This document shows, piece by piece, positions 46,010 through 53,334 of a stretch of 64,000 bases of DNA (its first letter is position 1; every line of letters begins with the position of its first letter). The notes beneath the pieces were generated by a model, which worked only from the letters and a program-made list of their open reading frames with translations, was not told where the DNA came from and ran no database searches. A program made the translations under genes and the position numbers. The DNA comes from Bacillus sp. BHET2 (GTDB taxonomy: Bacteria; Bacillota; Bacilli; Bacillales; Bacillaceae_B), in contig NZ_VCQN01000001.1 of the NCBI RefSeq assembly GCF_005938125.1, positions 186,001-250,000 on the forward strand. Direction: 5' to 3'.

Positions 46010-48766
46010 TTATTCCAGAGTTCTTCTGGTTTCTGATTGTGTGGCAGGTGTACCATTGGTGGAACTATTCCCGTTACCGGTACCACCAGTGCCGCCTCCG
46101 GTACCAGCACCGTCACCAGTACCGGAATCGCCAGTACCGCTACCACCAGTACCACCGGTTCCGCCATCAGCGCCACCGTCTCCGGTGCCGGATCCTTCTC
46201 CCTCAGGCGGCGGTGTAGTGCCCTCATCGCCACCTGTATTGTCTCCGTCATTACCTGAGTTATCCTCATTACCATTTCCTTCGCCATTATTATTCCCTTG
46301 ACCATTATCATTCCCTTGGTCATTACCGTTACCATTTCCATTATTACCTTCGTTGTCTTGGTTGTCTTCGTCAGTATTTCCTTCATCTTTGTCCTTAGTT
46401 TTAACCTCGACAGTTACAGATGCAGGGTTACTCCGTTGATCATCTGAAATGGCAACAACTTCAAAGGTGAATGCACCTTCGGATTGAATATTTTCAACAT
46501 TTAAGCCTTTTTTATCTGTGGTTGTTAAGACTTGTTTTGCTTCGCCATTAATGGAAACGGAAACTTCAAATTTCACGTCTTTTTCCTTACCATAATCCCA
46601 GGCAAGAGTAATGCTTTTATCTTTCTTATTGAATTTACCTTTCAGTTTAGAAGGCGCATCAATTTTATCGAATTCTTTCGACACCTTGGAAGGTTCCGTT
46701 CCACGAACGAATAATTCCGTAATGATTCGATCATCTGGAGTATACTCACTCGGCAACCTTGGAGGGTTACTTCCCATTTCTACTTTCGACTCTACGACAC
46801 TGTCCGGCTTATTGAAGTCGGGAGTATCTACACCATCGTGGACGTAGCTCATCAAGTCACTTACGATGTATTGAGCGACATGACGATCAGTAGGTGATAG
46901 TGGGATGGATTGGGTTTTGTACCCGGTCCAAACGGCTGCTGTGTAATTTGTTGTATAGCCTACAAACCACGAGTCAGGAGCGCCTGTTTTAGCAATCCCG
47001 TATTTATCCCTTTCCTTTTGAGAGTAGTTCGTCGTACCTGATTTACCTGCCATAGAAAGGCCGGGTACTTTTGCATATTTCCCAGTCCCTTGCGGGTGAT
47101 CGATAACGCTTTGCAGCATATCAGAAATCATATAGGCAGTATATTCCTTCATTGCAGGTTCAGGTTTGTTGTCGTTCTTGATTTCTGTTTCGCCATCTCG
47201 CAAGACGACTTTCGATACAGTATGGGGTTTGTTATAAATCCCTTCATTACCGAATGCAGCATATGCACCAGCCATTTGTTCAGAGTTTACCCCCGGTGAT
47301 ACTCCGCCAATAGAGGCAGATTCATAGTAATGATCGAATTTCAGTCCAAGTCCGTTGACGAAATCCTCCGCTTTCTCCGGTCCAACTTCCTGGAAGGCTT
47401 TTAAAGCGGTGATATTTCGGGAATCCCACAGACCCTCACGAATCGTGATTGGCCCTTTAAATTGACCGTCGTAGTTGTTGATTTCTGTTCCGTTTGAGTA
47501 TTCATAAGGCTCATCTTTTAAAATATGATACGTTGACCATTTTAAATGTTCAATGGCAGGAGCGTAATCAAGTAGAGGCTTGATGGTAGATCCTGGCTGA
47601 CGTTTGGAGTCGATGGCGTAGTTGAATCCACGCTTAACGTCCGGGTCTTGTTCCCGTCCGCCTCCAATCGCCCGAACTTCACCTGTTTTCGTATCAAGAA
47701 GTGTAACACCAGCCTGCATCGGTTCTTCTGCAGCGTCAGGATAGCTGAAGCTGGTATTTTCACCTGCTAATATTTCTTCCAATCGCTTTTGAGCATTGGG
47801 GTCGACTGTCGTGTACACTTTTAGACCATCAGAAAATAGATTATAGTCACCCATTTTTTGCACTTCATCAATCACTGCATCAACAAATGCAGGGAATTTG
47901 TCACTGTTTTTCTTTTCAACATCTTCAGCTGAAACTAATCCTTTTGTAATAGGGATAGCTTGAGCTTCTTCTTTTTCTTTTTCTGAAATCTTTCCGTGCT
48001 GGGCCATTAATGAAAGAACGATATTTCGTCTCTTCTCAGCTTTTTCAGGGAATTCGAAAGGGTTGTAATTGTTAGGACTTTGAGGAAGTCCTGCAATTAA
48101 AGCAGCTTCATTCAACTTGATGTCTTTAATATCTTTACCGTAGTAATAATCTGCTGCTGTCGCCATACCGTTTATTCCTGCAGACATGTACACCTTATTG
48201 AAGTACATTTCAAAGATTTCTTCTTTCGTATATTCCTGCTCAAGCTTTAATGCTAACCAAGCTTCTTGAGCTTTTCTTTTTAACGTTTTCTCAGGGCTTA
48301 AGAAGGAACCTTTGATGACTTGCTGCGTGATCGTGGAAGCCCCTTCTGAACCGAAACCACCGGTTACATTGGCGATGACCGCACCGCCTAAACGAATCAA
48401 ATCAATCCCGTTATGTTTGTAAAATCGATTATCCTCTGTTGCAATGACTGCATCCTGCATCACCTGAGGGATATCATCAAAGTTAGCGTACTCCCGTTGT
48501 TCTTTCCCAACAGATGTAATCAAATCCCCGTTCATATCATAAATTTCAGATGCAATTGGATCCTTTAGTAATTTTTCATCCAGCTTTGGTGCACTTGATG
48601 CATAATAGGCAAATAAACCTGCACCCGCAAGCATCCCGATAATACCAATGATAAATAATGATATAATGACGCGCTTAACCACAGAGCCTTTCTTCTTGCT
48701 CTTAGTGGATTTAGACTTCTGTTGGGCCAGGCGTTTTTCTTCCCTTGACTTGTATTGACCAGCCAT
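46010..48766 (-). CDS. ponA: Penicillin-binding protein 1A/1B
   Basis: A class A PBP that polymerises and cross-links peptidoglycan at the division site and side wall. After a basic cytoplasmic tail and one membrane helix (about 31-56) comes the GT51 glycosyltransferase with catalytic Glu111 in EDNRFYKHNG, then the transpeptidase with Ser393-x-x-Lys396 (PGSTIKP) and KSGTT, and a fibronectin type III-like domain. The last 124 residues (about 795-918) are low-complexity Asn/Gly/Asp then Gly/Thr/Ser. recU is upstream, as in B. subtilis. Confidence 0.97.
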   Translation of the reverse strand: MAGQYKSREEKRLAQQKSKSTKSKKKGSVVKRVIISLFIIGIIGMLAGAGLFAYYASSAPKLDEKLLKDPIASEIYDMNGDLITSVGKEQREYANFDDIPQVMQDAVIATEDNRFYKHNGIDLIRLGGAVIANVTGGFGSEGASTITQQVIKGSFLSPEKTLKRKAQEAWLALKLEQEYTKEEIFEMYFNKVYMSAGINGMATAADYYYGKDIKDIKLNEAALIAGLPQSPNNYNPFEFPEKAEKRRNIVLSLMAQHGKISEKEKEEAQAIPITKGLVSAEDVEKKNSDKFPAFVDAVIDEVQKMGDYNLFSDGLKVYTTVDPNAQKRLEEILAGENTSFSYPDAAEEPMQAGVTLLDTKTGEVRAIGGGREQDPDVKRGFNYAIDSKRQPGSTIKPLLDYAPAIEHLKWSTYHILKDEPYEYSNGTEINNYDGQFKGPITIREGLWDSRNITALKAFQEVGPEKAEDFVNGLGLKFDHYYESASIGGVSPGVNSEQMAGAYAAFGNEGIYNKPHTVSKVVLRDGETEIKNDNKPEPAMKEYTAYMISDMLQSVIDHPQGTGKYAKVPGLSMAGKSGTTNYSQKERDKYGIAKTGAPDSWFVGYTTNYTAAVWTGYKTQSIPLSPTDRHVAQYIVSDLMSYVHDGVDTPDFNKPDSVVESKVEMGSNPPRLPSEYTPDDRIITELFVRGTEPSKVSKEFDKIDAPSKLKGKFNKKDKSITLAWDYGKEKDVKFEVSVSINGEAKQVLTTTDKKGLNVENIQSEGAFTFEVVAISDDQRSNPASVTVEVKTKDKDEGNTDEDNQDNEGNNGNGNGNDQGNDNGQGNNNGEGNGNEDNSGNDGDNTGGDEGTTPPPEGEGSGTGDGGADGGTGGTGGSGTGDSGTGDGAGTGGGTGGTGNGNSSTNGTPATQSETRRTLE

Positions 48767-48869
48767 ATTGTTTCCTCACTTTCAATCTTCTGTGTTTTTA
48801 GTATTGTCTAAGAATAAAAATATACTACTCATAATGAAATAAAATATAGATTACCTCATTTTTCTTAAA

Positions 48870-49478
48870 CTAAAAATATAACTGATGGACTATTTTTAAA
48901 TAATCAACTCGTGGATGGAGCCCGAGTGGGATCCGTATTCCTCTCTCTTCCATCTCGTTGCGCTTGATCGATTTTCTTCCCCCGCCTACCATGCGGTCCC
49001 AGAAATACCTCAATGCCTCATAAGGGAGCAGGAACACTTCTTCAGTAACGGAAAACCTGACTAACACAAAGGTTATGCCTTGTTGTTCATACACACTTTC
49101 CATATGTAGGATTTGGTGTTCGTGAAAGTTTTGAAGGGGAAAAGACGTTTTATTTTTCGTTTCCTTCGCTTCGAAATCAATATACCTTCCTTTATACACT
49201 CCGTTGTAGTCAGTCGTTGAAGGTTGCTTAAAGTAGGCTTCCTTAATGACAGCGGCACTTCTTGAAGGATAATGCACATCCACAATTTGAACTGGAGTAG
49301 GCTTTTTGTGAATAACCGCTTTATGAAACGTCAAATAATATTGATTCGTTTCATTAATATCTTCTTCAAGTGTCATCCCTCTGTTGCTATACGATATTTG
49401 CTTCGGTTTTGCCTTTGCTTTTTTTGAGGGTAGTGTTGCTTCCACATATTTCTTTCCATTCGGATAATGGAATTTCAT
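48870..49478 (-). CDS. recU: Holliday junction resolvase RecU
   Basis: It cleaves Holliday junctions in recombinational repair and chromosome segregation. The 202-residue sequence carries the family's N-terminal [18 protein letters not shown] and the nuclease core [20 protein letters not shown] (Asp, Glu-x-Lys), with [14 protein letters not shown]. The gene reads leftward; ponA starts 103 bp downstream, and the pair forms the conserved recU-ponA unit linking DNA repair and wall growth. Confidence 0.97.
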   Translation of the reverse strand: MKFHYPNGKKYVEATLPSKKAKAKPKQISYSNRGMTLEEDINETNQYYLTFHKAVIHKKPTPVQIVDVHYPSRSAAVIKEAYFKQPSTTDYNGVYKGRYIDFEAKETKNKTSFPLQNFHEHQILHMESVYEQQGITFVLVRFSVTEEVFLLPYEALRYFWDRMVGGGRKSIKRNEMEERGIRIPLGLHPRVDYLKIVHQLYF

Positions 49479-49505
49479 GGTAATTCACCTCGCAGACTAA
49501 TCTAT

Positions 49506-49514
49506 ATCATAACA
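49506..49514 (-). promoter_or_regulatory. Extended -10 promoter for recU-ponA
   Basis: On the minus strand TGTTATGAT lies 28 bp before the recU ATG. Confidence 0.5.
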
Positions 49515-49591
49515 GAAACCACTCCAATTTGTGTGAATAATTGTTTACAAATCTCGTCACTCTAAGAGTAATGGAGAAAGGGGAATAAAAG

Positions 49592-50626
49592 ATGAATAAA
49601 TACAACAATACTTATCGCTTTTTACCCTATATCCCTGAACCTAAACGTGTAAATAAGTGGATTGAAGAACTCGCTGCCTTAGTGAATTCATATAATCAAG
49701 ATAATATATCACGAACACATGCGTATCAAAACTATTTTCTTCTCCACCCAGATATAATGTGGTCCTTTCTTGCTTCAATGGTTTCGCGCAATGCAGGCTG
49801 GAATATGACTGATTTAAAAGGGGATACTTTCCCTCGTCTCTTACGTTCTGAAACATGTGATCTTCTGTTTATGACCTTCGAAAGAGCGAATTGGAGCATT
49901 TTTCAGGATGCCTTTCCTCAGCTGCTTCTCTATCATTATTCGACGATCTATGGGAAGAAAATGTTTCACTTATGTAGAGAATTTCAAATCTCACGCTTTA
50001 TGGAGAAGGAGTGGGATCGGTATTGGGAAGAGAAGGATGAGATTAGGTTAGTGCATTCACTCATTATCAACGAACAACACCTCATACAACAGCCGGTCAT
50101 TGATCATAACGTGTATAAAAGAAGGGTATTTCGCACGTCCCTATTCTTCATTGAAGATCATTTGCATTTCAGCTCTGTTTTATTTCCGACGTTGCAAGGT
50201 GAACTACTAGGTGCAAGCGTGCACGGTTTCCGGGGAATTGACAATAGGATCCAATTAGGAAACAGGCTATTTACGCTTTTATTTCACCCTGATTACCATG
50301 ACCTCTTTGTGAGGTTTGCCATGGAAGTGGAACATACCGGTTCCAGAAAGGATTATGAAAAATTTTGCATAGGGATGAAGGAAACGAATACACCTGAACT
50401 TCGTCAGGTTTATGAGAATGTCTCTCATAATTGGAAGGACCACAGGGACTGGTCGAAGGAGGTTATCGTCCGCCGATCCTGGTATGAACAACCGGACCTA
50501 TTACAAGATATCGATTTGACTAAATGGTTTTTTACCAAACAGAGGCAGCTTGAGAAAGTGGCGAATATCAAAGAGGCAGTTAAAAGGATATGGTTTAAAG
50601 ATAAAAAGAATAGACCAACGCTATAA
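49592..50626 (+). CDS. yppC: YppC family protein (DUF2515)
   Basis: A 344-residue soluble protein with many aromatic and basic residues and no signal peptide. The segment SRTHAYQNYFLLHPDIMWSF and the MVSRNAGWNMTDLKG region match DUF2515 as I recall it. Function unknown. GAAAGGGG precedes the ATG. It diverges from recU, as in B. subtilis. The stop codon lies in the loop of a 14-bp hairpin. Confidence 0.88.
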   Translation: MNKYNNTYRFLPYIPEPKRVNKWIEELAALVNSYNQDNISRTHAYQNYFLLHPDIMWSFLASMVSRNAGWNMTDLKGDTFPRLLRSETCDLLFMTFERANWSIFQDAFPQLLLYHYSTIYGKKMFHLCREFQISRFMEKEWDRYWEEKDEIRLVHSLIINEQHLIQQPVIDHNVYKRRVFRTSLFFIEDHLHFSSVLFPTLQGELLGASVHGFRGIDNRIQLGNRLFTLLFHPDYHDLFVRFAMEVEHTGSRKDYEKFCIGMKETNTPELRQVYENVSHNWKDHRDWSKEVIVRRSWYEQPDLLQDIDLTKWFFTKQRQLEKVANIKEAVKRIWFKDKKNRPTL

Positions 50627-50644
50627 GGAAAGCGTTGGTCTATT
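50609..50644 (+). terminator. Hairpin spanning the yppC stop codon
   Basis: A perfect 14-bp stem (50609-50622 with 50631-50644) encloses the stop in an 8-base loop. No T run follows; it could act with Rho or as a 3'-end stabiliser. Confidence 0.6.
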
Positions 50645-50687
50645 CGGTTCTCATTATCTTCATATGAGTAAGCTTCTTTATTCATTG

Positions 50688-50801
50688 TTAAGTCGAAGGA
50701 CGGTTTTCGCCTTCTAATTTAGGGTTGCCTTTTGAGGCTTTGGTTTCGACTGAATTCGTTGCTGTCGTTTGTTTGGTTTGTTTGTTTTTTTGATTCTTCA
50801 T
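50688..50801 (-). CDS. sspM: Small acid-soluble spore protein M (SspM type)
   Basis: A 37-residue, Lys/Gln/Thr-rich peptide that starts MKNQKNKQTKQTT and ends EGENRPST. B. subtilis SspM is 34 residues with the same basic start and the GGPNRPST end, and lies in this neighbourhood. It is one of the minor spore-core proteins made late in the forespore. GGAGGTG lies seven bases before the ATG, and a sigma-G-like promoter lies just upstream. Too short for routine ORF calling. Confidence 0.8.
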   Translation of the reverse strand: MKNQKNKQTKQTTATNSVETKASKGNPKLEGENRPST

Positions 50802-50819
50802 AAAGAACACCTCCATTCA

Positions 50820-50850
50820 TAGTATTTTTCGTTTTTACACCATTTATTCA
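50820..50850 (-). promoter_or_regulatory. Sigma-G-like promoter for sspM
   Basis: On the minus strand TGAATA (complement of 50845-50850), 18 bp, then AATACTA (complement of 50820-50826), six of seven matches to CATACTA. It fits forespore-specific expression. Confidence 0.6.
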
Positions 50851-50991
50851 GGAACTGTCGAAACATAATCTGGGGAATGTCCTATTTACACTTTCTTTGG
50901 CGAAACGCTTCTAGTTTTGTCATGAGGGAAGGGAAAGGATCACAAAGAGAGAATTACTGTATTAATCCAAAAAAAAGGTGGGAGGATTCAC

Positions 50992-51246
50992 ATGCTTCCA
51001 AAACAAGATATCATGTTAAAGTTAGCCGAAATCGAAGAAAGTCTTAATCAATTAGAGCAGAGTTTACATGACCGAATCTCAGTTGAAGAGAAAGAAGGAT
51101 TAAGAACACTAACGAATCAGATAAAGAAAATGGATAATCAATTAAGCTCTTTGGAAGGTAAATCAGATTCAGGTAAGGTTCTGATAAATAATAGAGAAAA
51201 GTCATTTGTCCTACAAAAACTTGAATTATCCTATAAGACGTCTTAA
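50992..51246 (+). CDS. Small helical protein at the yppD position
   Basis: An 84-residue, highly charged protein with a coiled-coil pattern over about residues 8-58 (LAEIEESLNQLEQSLHDR and LTNQIKKMDNQLSSLEG) and no Cys, signal or membrane helix. A GGGAGG site lies seven bases before the ATG. By position it corresponds to B. subtilis yppD, but I do not recognise the sequence well enough to name it. A terminator follows. Confidence 0.6.
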   Translation: MLPKQDIMLKLAEIEESLNQLEQSLHDRISVEEKEGLRTLTNQIKKMDNQLSSLEGKSDSGKVLINNREKSFVLQKLELSYKTS

Positions 51247-51260
51247 ACTAAATTTATAAG

Positions 51261-51290
51261 AAAGTAGCACCTGCGCTACTTTTTATTTTG
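51261..51290 (+). terminator. Intrinsic terminator
   Basis: AAAGTAGC-ACCTGC-GCTACTTT followed by TTATTTTG. Confidence 0.8.
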
Positions 51291-51315
51291 TCTACATTTT
51301 TATGGAGGGCTTTTT

Positions 51316-51672
51316 TTGAGAGAGTTAAAGCAAGTAACAGGAGAACTCGTCGTACTCGTTGAGAAAATGATGAGCGAATATAAAAGTAGGAGAAAGTCGG
51401 GAGAAAAAGGAGATTTTCACACAGAAGTGAAGCCTTTTGCCGATGAAGTGAAAGAGAAAAATGATGCTTGGAAAGAATTGTCCATGAGATGGATTAAAGA
51501 ATATAAGCCAAAACACATTCACTTACCTCAGGTTCTAAATACATTTGACAATATCGAAATGCTTTCTGTTCATTGTTTTTTTCCCGAGTCCAGTTACAAT
51601 CGGTTTATTAGTCATTACCAATCTGTATCGTACGTCCTTCTAACCCAGATCGATTTTTTAAATGAAAAATAA
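51316..51672 (+). CDS. yppE: YppE family protein (DUF1798)
   Basis: A 118-residue four-helix-type soluble protein. It starts with TTG at 51316, after TGGAGGGC at normal spacing. The WKELSMRWIKEYKPKHIHLPQVLNTFDNIEMLSVHCFFP region is characteristic of DUF1798. Function unknown; a structure is known for the B. subtilis homologue (recalled), without activity. It converges on yppF, with which it shares a terminator. Confidence 0.85.
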   Translation: MRELKQVTGELVVLVEKMMSEYKSRRKSGEKGDFHTEVKPFADEVKEKNDAWKELSMRWIKEYKPKHIHLPQVLNTFDNIEMLSVHCFFPESSYNRFISHYQSVSYVLLTQIDFLNEK

Positions 51673-51700
51673 GAGGCTGCCACTTGGCAGCCTCTTTCTT
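51671..51700. terminator. Bidirectional terminator between yppE and yppF
   Basis: AAGAGGCTGCCA-CT-TGGCAGCCTCTT, a perfect 12-bp stem, followed by TCTT. It serves both converging genes. Confidence 0.85.
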
Positions 51701-51881
51701 ATGGGGTTGAAGTGGAGGGTTCCTCCACCGTATTGATTTCTCTCGCTAAGTCTCTATAGTGGTGGTACGAAATCTCATTCGAAATATAAAGTTTTTTGGC
51801 CATGGTAAGAAGTTCTTGTTGATCTGTTGCTTGATAGTTCTTGCTACTTTCATATCGTTTCAGCAGTTCATTCAGGTTCAT
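51699..51881 (-). CDS. yppF: YppF-like small protein
   Basis: A 60-residue soluble protein starting MNLNELLKRYESSK, with LLTMAKKLYISNEISYHHYRDL, as in the YppF family. I chose the ATG at 51881, after GGGAGGAATG, over one five codons upstream that overlaps the ribosome site. Function unknown; the family is limited to Bacillus relatives. Divergent from yppG, separated by a 212-bp region with regulatory-looking palindromes. Confidence 0.82.
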   Translation of the reverse strand: MNLNELLKRYESSKNYQATDQQELLTMAKKLYISNEISYHHYRDLAREINTVEEPSTSTP

Positions 51882-51949
51882 CTTCATTCCTCCCAATACT
51901 CATATTTCATTTAAAACAAGGTAGCTTGGATATACATTTATCCTAACAT

Positions 51950-51963
51950 AGAAAACGTTTTCT
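51950..51963. promoter_or_regulatory. cre-like palindrome between yppF and yppG
   Basis: AGAAAACGTTTTCT is a perfect 14-bp palindrome with the central CG of CcpA sites and one mismatch to WTGNAANCGNWNNCW. CcpA binding is unproven. Confidence 0.35.
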
Positions 51964-52093
51964 TTAAGTTGTAAGAATAGTGTAACTTCCGACAATCTTC
52001 TTCTATTTGTCGAAAAATGTTTATGGGTTTATTCACCAATAATTGGTCTGAAACATAAAATAGTGTAACCATTAAGAAGTAGGGGGGCTAAGT

Positions 52094-52594
52094 ATGAATT
52101 CTTCACCTTATTCGAGCCAAATGCGTAACCACTATCATCCAAATTATTATTCACAGCATGCCTTTATGGGTCCGATGATGAACTTTCCTGTACAGGGGAT
52201 GAGACCTCCTAATTATGGAGCTTATCCACCTAATTATTTACCATCATTCGATGGTCATTATTCTGGTGGTGGGAATCAGGTGAACCCATATCCGCAGATG
52301 AATCAATCACAGCAAATGAATCCATATTTTGAAAATCCGCTTCAGCAGAAAGAGTACAATCCGTATCAAATGAAGGCAAAGGAACAACAAGCCTATGCTA
52401 ATCCTTACCCGAAAGCATCGTTTCTGTCAAAACCCTCTTCTGGAGGGGTAAGCAATTTTATGAATTCCTTTAAGTCTCAAGATGGATCATTGGATTACAG
52501 CAAAATGATGAACACTACCGGACAAATGATGGGAGCAATTAATCAGGTTTCCTCATTAGTGAAAGGGTTAGGCGGAGTATTTAAGTTCTTCTAA
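52094..52594 (+). CDS. yppG: YppG-like, Pro/Tyr/Asn/Gln-rich protein (probable spore coat)
   Basis: A 166-residue protein. The first 110 residues are low-complexity, rich in Tyr, Pro, Asn and Gln (RPPNYGAYPPNYLPSF, MNPYFENPLQQKEYNPYQ), followed by a conserved C-terminal module (SNFMNSFKSQDGSLDYSKMMN, then GQMMGAINQVSSLVKGLGG) typical of YppG. Composition suggests a structural protein of the spore surface; this is inferred. AGGGGGG precedes the ATG. A TTTGTCGAA sequence at 52006 resembles a Spo0A box. Confidence 0.8.
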   Translation: MNSSPYSSQMRNHYHPNYYSQHAFMGPMMNFPVQGMRPPNYGAYPPNYLPSFDGHYSGGGNQVNPYPQMNQSQQMNPYFENPLQQKEYNPYQMKAKEQQAYANPYPKASFLSKPSSGGVSNFMNSFKSQDGSLDYSKMMNTTGQMMGAINQVSSLVKGLGGVFKFF

Positions 52595-52661
52595 GCGATT
52601 GCCGTTTTTCTACACTGTATACTTTTCAAGGAAAGCCTACAAATAGATATTAATCTTCAAA

Positions 52662-52687
52662 GAGGAGCTGCCATTTGGCAGCTCCTC
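52662..52687. terminator. Bidirectional terminator between yppG and hsp20
   Basis: GAGGAGCTGCCA-TT-TGGCAGCTCCTC, a perfect 12-bp stem between converging genes; related in sequence to the hairpin at 51671. Confidence 0.8.
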
Positions 52688-52710
52688 ATTTCATAGCGAT
52701 ATTCAGGCAA

Positions 52711-53163
52711 TTATTCTATCGGTATTCGTTTACCGGAATCTTTATTTATTTCTACGGTCAATAATCCGTCATGATAGGCAGCCTTCACATTCTTCTCATT
52801 TACAGCTCTTGGGAAAGGAACTGTTCTGCTGCTTTTTTTCATGGATTGTTTTCTCCTTATCATTTGATGTTGCTCATTTTCCTCAGAGTAAATTTCCTGG
52901 TGTGACACTGAAATGGTGATATATTGTGGGAATACATCAAGCTGAATCTGATCTTTCTTTACACCTGGAAGTTCAGCAGTAACGATATAATGATCATCAG
53001 TTTCGGTCAATTCAACAGGAAATGATCCAAATGGATTAGCGGATGACGTAAAGAACTCATCGATGCTTTGTAACATGCCCTTCATTGGTCTTTCATGAAA
53101 GAACTCATTCATGGAATGTATCAGATCACCAAAACCTTTATTATTTGAAGAATCGTTGGACAT
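52711..53163 (-). CDS. Hsp20 / alpha-crystallin family small heat-shock protein
   Basis: A 150-residue protein with a variable helical N-terminus (IHSMNEFFHERPMKGML), an alpha-crystallin domain (about 52-140: YIVTAELPGVKKDQIQLDVFPQYITISV) and the closing KAAYHDGLLTVEINK, plus an IPI-like C-terminal motif (RIPIE). Such proteins hold unfolding proteins, or in Bacillus spores join the coat. The ATG at 53163 follows AAAGGAG; the frame seven codons further up is not supported. I do not recall an orthologue at this locus in B. subtilis. Confidence 0.9.
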   Translation of the reverse strand: MSNDSSNNKGFGDLIHSMNEFFHERPMKGMLQSIDEFFTSSANPFGSFPVELTETDDHYIVTAELPGVKKDQIQLDVFPQYITISVSHQEIYSEENEQHQMIRRKQSMKKSSRTVPFPRAVNEKNVKAAYHDGLLTVEINKDSGKRIPIE

Positions 53164-53293
53164 GAATATTCTCCTTTCAGGCATTCGTATTCATACTATT
53201 GTATGGTTGAATGACTAAAATGTGCATTTGTCCTAGGCTTAACCGATATGGATAATTATGAAATAAGGAATCTTGCTCTTTTTTCTTTAGTTT

Positions 53294-53307
53294 CGAACAT
53301 AGATTCG
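53294..53307 (+). promoter_or_regulatory. LexA (SOS)-box-like site before mrfA
   Basis: CGAACATAGATTCG: half-sites CGAAC and ATTCG around four bases, one base short of the CGAAC-N4-GTTCG palindrome. It lies 28 bp before the mrfA ATG, within the promoter-sized gap. Confidence 0.45.
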
Positions 53308-53334
53308 GTAAAATGAATAGAAGAGGTGATAGAT

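Noticed and set aside
46005..46301. Plus-strand ORF of Pro/Val/Ser repeats (98 residues) and overlapping Thr/Ser-rich frames
   Set aside because: They are antisense shadows of the repetitive PonA tail; the repeat keeps all frames open, and no ribosome site is present.
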